Assembly (NCBI GenBank): GCA_050248955.1
Contig: JBFWRK010000005.1
Location: 1 to 64,000, forward strand
Origin: JBFWRK01 sp050248955
GTDB lineage: Bacteria > Actinomycetota > Acidimicrobiia > Acidimicrobiales > Ilumatobacteraceae
Reading direction: 5' to 3'
Length of the DNA: 64,000 nt
The first letter of the stretch is position 1, and each line of letters begins with the position of its first letter. The notes beneath the pieces were generated by a model. The model was given only the letters and a program-made list of their open reading frames with translations. It was not told where the DNA came from and made no database searches. Positions 59,330 to 64,000 of this stretch are shown one piece after another. Both the position numbers and the translations under genes were made by a program.

Positions 59330-59462
59330 TGTGCCGAGACGATGGCTTGACTGGCTCCGGGCACTCCCACCAAAGATCGGCATTTCGCCGGCACCGAGTG
59401 CGCCAGGTAGCTCAGCACCGCCGCCCCGACGGCACCGTCGCCACCACCAGCTCAGGAAGAGG

Positions 59463-59492
59463 AGGACCCTGGCTCCAGGGAGAGCCAGGGTC
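59463..59492 (-). terminator. Terminator of the small secreted membrane protein gene
   Basis: A perfect 11-bp stem (59463-59473 with 59482-59492) and 8-base loop begin 8 bases after the minus-strand stop at 59501. On the minus strand a pyrimidine-rich stretch follows. Confidence 0.7.
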
Positions 59493-59500
59493 CTGCCGCG

Positions 59501-59827
59501 TCAGGACCGGTTCGTGGTCGTGTCGCGATCGCGGCGGCGGGTCGCGCTGACGACACGCCAGCCGACGACGACGAGACCGGCGATCAGGATCGAGAAGACG
59601 GCGATCTGCATCCCGTCCGTCTCGGTGCTGGTCCGGCAGCTCGGCTTCGGCAGTGCGCTGATGCACTCGCCGAGATCTTGATCGCCCTCGATCGTGACGA
59701 TCGGGGACTCGGTCCCCTCCGGGAGGGGAGTCGAGGGCGGCGTCGCGGCCCAGCCGGCGCCGGCGGGGAGCAACAGGCCGACGACGAGCAGCACGCCGAT
59801 CACAGAACCGGGCAGGGCGCGCTTCAC
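59501..59827 (-). CDS. Small membrane-anchored protein with a signal peptide, function unknown
   Basis: From GTG 59827 the 108-aa product has a signal peptide (PGSVIGVLLVVGLLLPAGA), a Pro/Thr/Glu-rich outer segment with two cysteines, and a C-terminal membrane helix (IAVFSILIAGLVVVGW) with a basic tail. GAGG lies 8 bases before the GTG. Longer in-frame starts run into the divergent guaA start and are less likely. No family is recognised. Confidence 0.68.
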   Translation of the reverse strand: MKRALPGSVIGVLLVVGLLLPAGAGWAATPPSTPLPEGTESPIVTIEGDQDLGECISALPKPSCRTSTETDGMQIAVFSILIAGLVVVGWRVVSATRRRDRDTTTNRS

Positions 59828-59870
59828 GGGGACATCCTCGCCGCCCCATTGCCGCATCGCCACTCGCCAG

Positions 59871-59876
59871 TACGCT
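59871..59876 (+). promoter_or_regulatory. Putative -10 box of guaA
   Basis: TACGCT ends 9 bases before ATG 59886; very short or no leader. Confidence 0.35.
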
Positions 59877-59885
59877 CGGCCGAGC

Positions 59886-61436
59886 ATGCCCGGCCGCCCT
59901 GAACCTCCGCTCGAGACCGTCCTCGTCGTCGACTTCGGGGCGCAGTACGCCCAGTTGATCGCGCGCCGCGTCCGCGAGGCGAACGTCCACTCCGAGATCG
60001 TTCCTCACGACATCACCGCCGCGGAGATCGCCGCCAAGTCCCCGGCGGGCATCATCTTCAGCGGCGGGCCGAGCAGCGTCCACGTCGAGGGCGCACCCGA
60101 CATCGACCCGGCCGTGTACGACCTCGGCGTGCCGATCCTCGGCATCTGCTACGGCGCCCAGCTGCTCGCGCAGCAGCTCGGCGGCGAGGTCGCCCACACC
60201 GGCCGTGGCGAGTACGGGCGGACCGATCTCGTCGCGAACGGGACGCCGAGCCGCATCATCGAGGGATCGCAACCCGTCTGGATGAGCCACTTCGACTCGA
60301 TCGTGCGGCCCCCGGAGGGCTTCGTCGTGACGGCGAGCACCGCCGAGGCGACCGTCGCCGTGCTCGAGCACGCCGAACGGCGGATCCACGGCGTGCAGTT
60401 CCACCCCGAGGTCGTGCACACGCCCGGCGGCCAGGCGATGCTCCGCCGGTTCCTGTTCGACGTGTGCGGGTGCTCGGGCAGCTGGACGATGGAATCCGTG
60501 ATCGAGATCGAGACCGCGAAGGTGAAGGCGCTCGTCGGCAACGCACGCGTGATCTGCGCGCTCTCGGGCGGCGTCGACTCCGCCGTCGCTGCCGCACTCG
60601 TGCACCGCGCCATCGGTCATCAGCTCACGTGCGTCTACGTCGACACCGGGTTGATGCGCAAGGGTGAGAGCGAGCAGGTCGTCGAGACGTTCCGCCGCCA
60701 CATGGGGATCGAGCTCATCCACGTCGACGCCGGGCAGCGCTACTTCGAGCGGCTGGTCGGCGTCACCGACCCCGAGGCGAAGCGCAAGATCATCGGCGAG
60801 CTGTTCGTGCGGATCTTCGAGGAGAACACGGGCGGCATCACCGACGCCGAGTTCCTCGTGCAGGGCACGCTCTACCCCGACGTCATCGAGAGCGGCGGCA
60901 CCTCCGGCAAGGCGTCCGTGATCAAGAGCCACCACAACGTCGGCGGGCTGCCCGAGGACATGACCCTGGCGCTGATCGAACCGCTGCGCGACCTGTTCAA
61001 GGACGAGGTCCGCACGCTCGGGCACGAGCTCGGCCTGCCGGACGAGATCGTCTGGCGCCAGCCCTTCCCCGGTCCCGGTCTCGGCGTGCGGATCATCGGT
61101 GAGGTGACTCCTGATCGCGTCGCGATCCTGCAGGAGGCCGATGCGATCGTGCGCGAGGAGATCCGCCTCGCCGGGCTGGAACGAGAGATCTGGCAGGCCT
61201 TCGCCGTGCTCCCCGACATCCGCTCGGTCGGCGTGATGGGCGACGAGCGCACCTACGCCCATCCGATCATCATCCGTGCCGTCACGAGCGAGGATGCGAT
61301 GACCGCTGATTGGGCCCGCTTGCCCTACGACCTGCTCGATCGGATGTCGAATCGCATCGTGAACGAGGTGCGCGGCGTGAACCGGGTCGCGTACGACATC
61401 ACGTCGAAGCCGCCCGGCACGATCGAGTGGGAGTAG
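59886..61436 (+). CDS. guaA: GMP synthase (glutamine-hydrolysing)
   Basis: GuaA aminates XMP to GMP. The 516-aa protein has the class I glutaminase domain with LVVDFGAQYAQLIARRVRE, the catalytic Cys in GICYGAQLLA and His in GVQFHPEVVHTPGG. The ATP-pyrophosphatase loop ALSGGVDSAVAAAL follows, then the dimerisation domain ending in TSKPPGTIEWE. ATG 59886 is chosen over longer extensions because of family alignment and the TACGCT box. Confidence 0.97.
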   Translation: MPGRPEPPLETVLVVDFGAQYAQLIARRVREANVHSEIVPHDITAAEIAAKSPAGIIFSGGPSSVHVEGAPDIDPAVYDLGVPILGICYGAQLLAQQLGGEVAHTGRGEYGRTDLVANGTPSRIIEGSQPVWMSHFDSIVRPPEGFVVTASTAEATVAVLEHAERRIHGVQFHPEVVHTPGGQAMLRRFLFDVCGCSGSWTMESVIEIETAKVKALVGNARVICALSGGVDSAVAAALVHRAIGHQLTCVYVDTGLMRKGESEQVVETFRRHMGIELIHVDAGQRYFERLVGVTDPEAKRKIIGELFVRIFEENTGGITDAEFLVQGTLYPDVIESGGTSGKASVIKSHHNVGGLPEDMTLALIEPLRDLFKDEVRTLGHELGLPDEIVWRQPFPGPGLGVRIIGEVTPDRVAILQEADAIVREEIRLAGLEREIWQAFAVLPDIRSVGVMGDERTYAHPIIIRAVTSEDAMTADWARLPYDLLDRMSNRIVNEVRGVNRVAYDITSKPPGTIEWE

Positions 61437-61495
61437 TCCGTTCCGACCAGCGCGCCGCAACAGGTTCGTAACAGTTGGTAGGATGTCGGTTCGTC

Positions 61496-62647
61496 ATGTC
61501 CCGAGGCCGTCGCACACTTCTCGTCCTGCTGATGTTCGCGGGCCTGCTGGGGCTCGATCCTGGCCGGGCGGGCGCTGGCTCCGTCGAAGACCAGCGGCGC
61601 AAGGCCGATCGGATCGCCGAGCAGCTCGAACGGCTGGGTGACGAGGCGACGTCGCTCGCCGATCAGTACGAGACGACCCAGGCGAAGCTCGCGGAGCTGC
61701 AGGTCGAGGTCGCCGCGTCCGAGGTGCGGGTCGCCGAGCTCGAGCAACGGCTCGGCGTCGTCCAGTCGCAGGTGGGCGAGCTGGCGATGCAGACGTTCGT
61801 CTCCGGCGACCAGGCCGGCGGATTGGGCGAGCTGCTCGTCGACAGCAGTGCGATCACCACCGCCGTCGAGCGCGACCAGTACACCCGGCTCGCGCTGTCA
61901 GCAGGGCAGTCGACGACCGACGAGCTCGATTCGACGCTGAACGACCTCAACAACGAGCGCGAGCGCCTCGCCTCGCGGCAGGAGCAGGCCCAGCAGCTCT
62001 CGGAAGACCTCGTCGAGCGTCAGCAGGCGGTCGAGGCGAAGACCGCCGAGACGCAGCAGCTGAAGCAGCAGGCCGAGGCCGAGCTCGGTCAGCTGATCGC
62101 CGAAGCCGCCGCACGTCGTGCTGCCGCCGAAGAGGCCGCGGCGCGGGCGTCGCGACCGCCGTCGAGCGGTGGTGGCAGCTCCTCCTCGGGCGGCGGTTCC
62201 TCCGGTGGAGGCTCGTCAGGTGGCGAGAGCTCCGGCGGCGACGCCGCGGCGCCGGCGCCGCGCGCCGGTAGCAGCATCCCGGCACCGTCGCCCGGAGCTG
62301 CAGGCGCCGTGTCCGCGGCGATGAGCCAGATCGGTGTTGCCTATCGCTACGCGGCGGCCGAGCCGTCCGTGGCGTTCGACTGCTCAGGGCTCACGATGTG
62401 GGCGTGGGCGCAGGCCGGCGTCCGTCTGCCGCACTACTCGAAGGCGCAGTTCGAGAGCCTCCCGCACGTGCCCGCCGACCAGGCGCAGCCAGGCGACCTG
62501 ATCTTCTACAAGAACCCCGTCGGGCACGTTGCGATGTACATCGGCGGTGGGCAGATGATCCATGCGCCGCGTACCGGCGAGACCGTGAAGGTCGTCGCCG
62601 TCAACTGGGGCAAGGTTCGCGACGGGATCGTCGGTCGACCCGGGTAG
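61496..62647 (+). CDS. Secreted NlpC/P60 peptidoglycan endopeptidase with a coiled coil (RipA-like)
   Basis: The 383-aa protein has a signal peptide (RRTLLVLLMFAGLLGLDPG), a long coiled coil (about 28-225), a Ser/Gly-rich linker (about 225-260) and a C-terminal NlpC/P60 domain. Cys296 in FDCSGLTMW, His344 in GHVAMYIG and His356 in IHAPRTG form the catalytic site. Such proteins cleave peptide cross-links at division and are often activated by FtsEX-type complexes through the coiled coil. ATG 61496 is preferred; TTG 61475 is in frame upstream, and a TAGGAT box lies at 61479-61484. Confidence 0.9.
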   Translation: MSRGRRTLLVLLMFAGLLGLDPGRAGAGSVEDQRRKADRIAEQLERLGDEATSLADQYETTQAKLAELQVEVAASEVRVAELEQRLGVVQSQVGELAMQTFVSGDQAGGLGELLVDSSAITTAVERDQYTRLALSAGQSTTDELDSTLNDLNNERERLASRQEQAQQLSEDLVERQQAVEAKTAETQQLKQQAEAELGQLIAEAAARRAAAEEAAARASRPPSSGGGSSSSGGGSSGGGSSGGESSGGDAAAPAPRAGSSIPAPSPGAAGAVSAAMSQIGVAYRYAAAEPSVAFDCSGLTMWAWAQAGVRLPHYSKAQFESLPHVPADQAQPGDLIFYKNPVGHVAMYIGGGQMIHAPRTGETVKVVAVNWGKVRDGIVGRPG

Positions 62648-62652
62648 CGGGC

Positions 62653-62658
62653 TACGGT
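62653..62658 (+). promoter_or_regulatory. Putative -10 box of the phosphotransferase gene
   Basis: TACGGT ends 7 bases before ATG 62666. Confidence 0.42.
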
Positions 62659-62665
62659 CCCGCCG

Positions 62666-63685
62666 ATGCGTGGGATCGACGAAGCGAAGGTCAGCGCCTG
62701 GCTGACCGACAACATCGAGGGCGCCATGGCGCCGTTCACCTTCGACTTCATCGCCGGTGGCCGGTCGAACCTGACGTTCAAGGTCACGGGCGCTGACGGC
62801 ATCCGGTACGTCGTGCGCCGTCCCCCGCTCGGCCACGTCCTCGCGACCGCCCACGACATGGCTCGCGAGCACCGCATCATCACGGCCGTCGGCAAGAGCG
62901 CGGTGCCCGTGGCTCCGGCGCTCGGGTTGTGCACCGACGACGCAGTCAACGGCGCGCCGTTCTACGTGATGGGCTTCGTCGACGGCGTCGTGCTCGACAG
63001 CGTCGACAAGGCCGCGGCGCTGCCCGTCGAGCTGCGCCGCCCGGCCAGCGAGCACCTCATCGACGTGCTCGCCGACCTTCATGCTGTCGACGTCGACGCC
63101 GTCGGTCTCGGTGATCTCGCCCGGCGGGACGGGTACATCGAGCGTCAGCTGAAGCGGTGGACGACCCAGTGGGAGAACTCGAAGACCCGCGAGCTCGCCA
63201 GCGTCGACGAGGTCGGCCAGTTGCTGAAGACCCGGATCCCGGAGCAGCGCGGGACCGCGATCGCCCATGGCGACTACCGGTTCGGCAACTGCCTCACCGA
63301 CTGCCGGCAGGGGCGGATCGCTGCCGTGCTCGACTGGGAGCTGTGCACCCTCGGCGACCCGCTCGCCGACGTCGGGTACCTCGGCGTGTACTGGGCGCGC
63401 GCCGGATCGGGGCAGCTGCGCGCGAACGACCCGAGCGGCGCGCCGGGATTCCCGAGCTACGAGGAACTGGTCGACCGGTACGCGCTGCGTTCCGGGCGCG
63501 ACGTCGATGGGATCGGCTACTACGTGGCGTTCTCGTCGTGGCGGCTCGCCGTCATCTCGGAAGGCGTGTACGCCCGCTATCTCAACGGCGCGATGGCCGA
63601 CAAGGTCGCCGATCTCGAGCAGACGAAGCAGGGCGTCGAGCAGCTTGCCGAGTCGGCCCTGAACGCGCTCCGTGCCCTTCCCTGA
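62666..63685 (+). CDS. APH-family phosphotransferase (ACAD10/FadE36-like)
   Basis: The 339-aa protein has a kinase-like fold: FIAGGRSNLTFKVTGADG near the N-terminus, the catalytic loop AHGDYRFGNC and metal-binding LDWELCTLGDPLAD. The family resembles the phosphotransferase part of human ACAD10 and mycobacterial FadE36, thought to act in lipid or hydroxy-acyl-CoA breakdown. It is not expected to be an antibiotic-resistance gene. A TACGGT box lies 7 bases before ATG. Confidence 0.86.
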   Translation: MRGIDEAKVSAWLTDNIEGAMAPFTFDFIAGGRSNLTFKVTGADGIRYVVRRPPLGHVLATAHDMAREHRIITAVGKSAVPVAPALGLCTDDAVNGAPFYVMGFVDGVVLDSVDKAAALPVELRRPASEHLIDVLADLHAVDVDAVGLGDLARRDGYIERQLKRWTTQWENSKTRELASVDEVGQLLKTRIPEQRGTAIAHGDYRFGNCLTDCRQGRIAAVLDWELCTLGDPLADVGYLGVYWARAGSGQLRANDPSGAPGFPSYEELVDRYALRSGRDVDGIGYYVAFSSWRLAVISEGVYARYLNGAMADKVADLEQTKQGVEQLAESALNALRALP

Positions 63686-63736
63686 GCAGCCGATTCAGGG
63701 AACACTCATGTGTCACCACCTGCCGTGATCCCTTGC

Positions 63737-63742
63737 TACGGT
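63737..63742 (+). promoter_or_regulatory. Putative -10 box of the last gene
   Basis: TACGGT ends 7 bases before ATG 63750, identical in sequence and spacing to the boxes at 41786 and 62653. Confidence 0.42.
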
Positions 63743-63749
63743 CTGCGCG

Positions 63750-64000
63750 ATGGGGAGTCGGCGGAGGCCGCGCGGGACGTGGATGCTGGCGTGCAGCCTG
63801 ATCGTCGCGCTGCTGGCGAGCGCGCCGGTCCTCGCCGCTGCCGATCGCGAGTCGCCCGACGTACCGACGCTCTGCCCGCCGGGCGGTGATCCGGCCGATC
63901 CGACGTCCGTTCCGACGTCCGTTCCGACGGCCGATTCGCTGGTCGAGCCGGTGCCCGACGCCGCGGCTCCGACCGACACGACCACCACCGCGCCGTCGCC
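63750..64000 (+). CDS. N-terminus of a secreted protein (cut by window edge)
   Basis: The first 83 codons show a signal peptide (basic start, then CSLIVALLASAPVLAAADR) and a Pro/Thr/Asp-rich segment with TSVPTSVPTADS and TDTTTTAPS, typical of the spacer after the signal in actinobacterial secreted proteins. The functional part lies beyond the window. Confidence 0.7.
   Translation, partial: MGSRRRPRGTWMLACSLIVALLASAPVLAAADRESPDVPTLCPPGGDPADPTSVPTSVPTADSLVEPVPDAAAPTDTTTTAPS

Larger units (their letters stand above)
59194..59500. other. 307-base gap with a possible 13-aa peptide and two hairpins
   Basis: A near-ideal ribosome binding site AGGAGGT (59234-59240) stands 8 bases before an ATG at 59249 that opens a 13-codon reading frame ending at 59290. 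A 7-bp hairpin (59307-59313 with 59323-59329) follows. Nothing else convincing is seen apart from the terminator at 59463-59492. Confidence 0.5.

Noticed and set aside
59403..59425. GGTAGCTCAG-like sequence resembling a tRNA D-arm
   Set aside because: No matching acceptor stem, T-arm sequence or anticodon arm could be found in the following 80 bases.
62666..63685. APH-fold gene considered as an aminoglycoside resistance gene
   Set aside because: The sequence resembles the ACAD10/FadE36 phosphotransferase group and lies among housekeeping genes.

Overview
This 64 kb window is high-GC, gene-dense bacterial DNA with Actinomycetota character: Zn-type S14, an LPXTG surface protein, a groES operon under CIRCE control, many GTG starts and many probable leaderless genes. 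The protein style (DUF11/SdrD-type wall protein, alanine-rich ribosomal protein tails, an oversized GlmS) makes me lean to class Acidimicrobiia, Ilumatobacter-like. That placement is an inference from memory, not a computed result.

Region 1 (1-19.2 kb) is the ribosomal protein superoperon: the end of tuf, then rpsJ, rplC-D-W-B, rpsS, rplV, rpsC, rplP, rpmC, rpsQ, rplN-X-E, rpsZ, rpsH, rplF-R, rpsE, rpmD, rplO, secY, adk, map, infA, rpmJ, rpsM-K-D, rpoA and rplQ. It is split after rpsJ by a strong hairpin and two unrelated genes (a PhyH-type dioxygenase and an alpha/beta hydrolase). Expression seems to restart at a promoter and structured leader before rplC. L4 and L22, the two proteins that form the exit-tunnel constriction, both carry long tails ending in an almost identical 64-residue domain.

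Region 2 (19.2-25.2 kb) holds an agmatine deiminase gene and a complete urease cluster, ureE-F-AB(fused)-C-G-D, placed between rplQ and truA. The urease alpha subunit keeps its nickel ligands but has a rebuilt active-site segment.

Region 3 (25.2-41.8 kb) is housekeeping: truA, rplM, rpsI, glmM, an 1136-residue GlmS-like protein, acpS, NAD(P)HX repair, alr, a family-4 uracil-DNA glycosylase, the t6A set tsaE-tsaB-rimI-tsaD, an RNA methyltransferase, dusB and maf.

Region 4 (41.8-50.7 kb) has a secreted CAP-domain protein, groES-groEL with two CIRCE-type operators around one promoter, a large LPXTG wall protein with two DUF11 repeats, two small proteins and a Nudix hydrolase.

Region 5 (50.7-56.6 kb) is a glycan cluster: an SDR, a DegT aminotransferase and a GT2 transferase on the minus strand, and a GT-C-like membrane protein and a methyltransferase on the plus strand. 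Its logic resembles lipid-linked amino-sugar transfer (ArnB/ArnC/ArnT-like). A secreted phospholipase A2 follows.

Region 6 (56.7-64 kb) has a PLP decarboxylase divergent from an alpha/beta hydrolase, guaA, a coiled-coil NlpC/P60 peptidoglycan hydrolase, an APH-type kinase and the start of another secreted protein.

Across the window, genes that start transcription units often have a TANNNT box 6-9 bases before the start codon and no Shine-Dalgarno site, which suggests leaderless mRNAs. Terminator hairpins are long and GC-rich without clear U-tracts. No tRNA, rRNA, CRISPR array, insertion sequence or phage gene was recognised.
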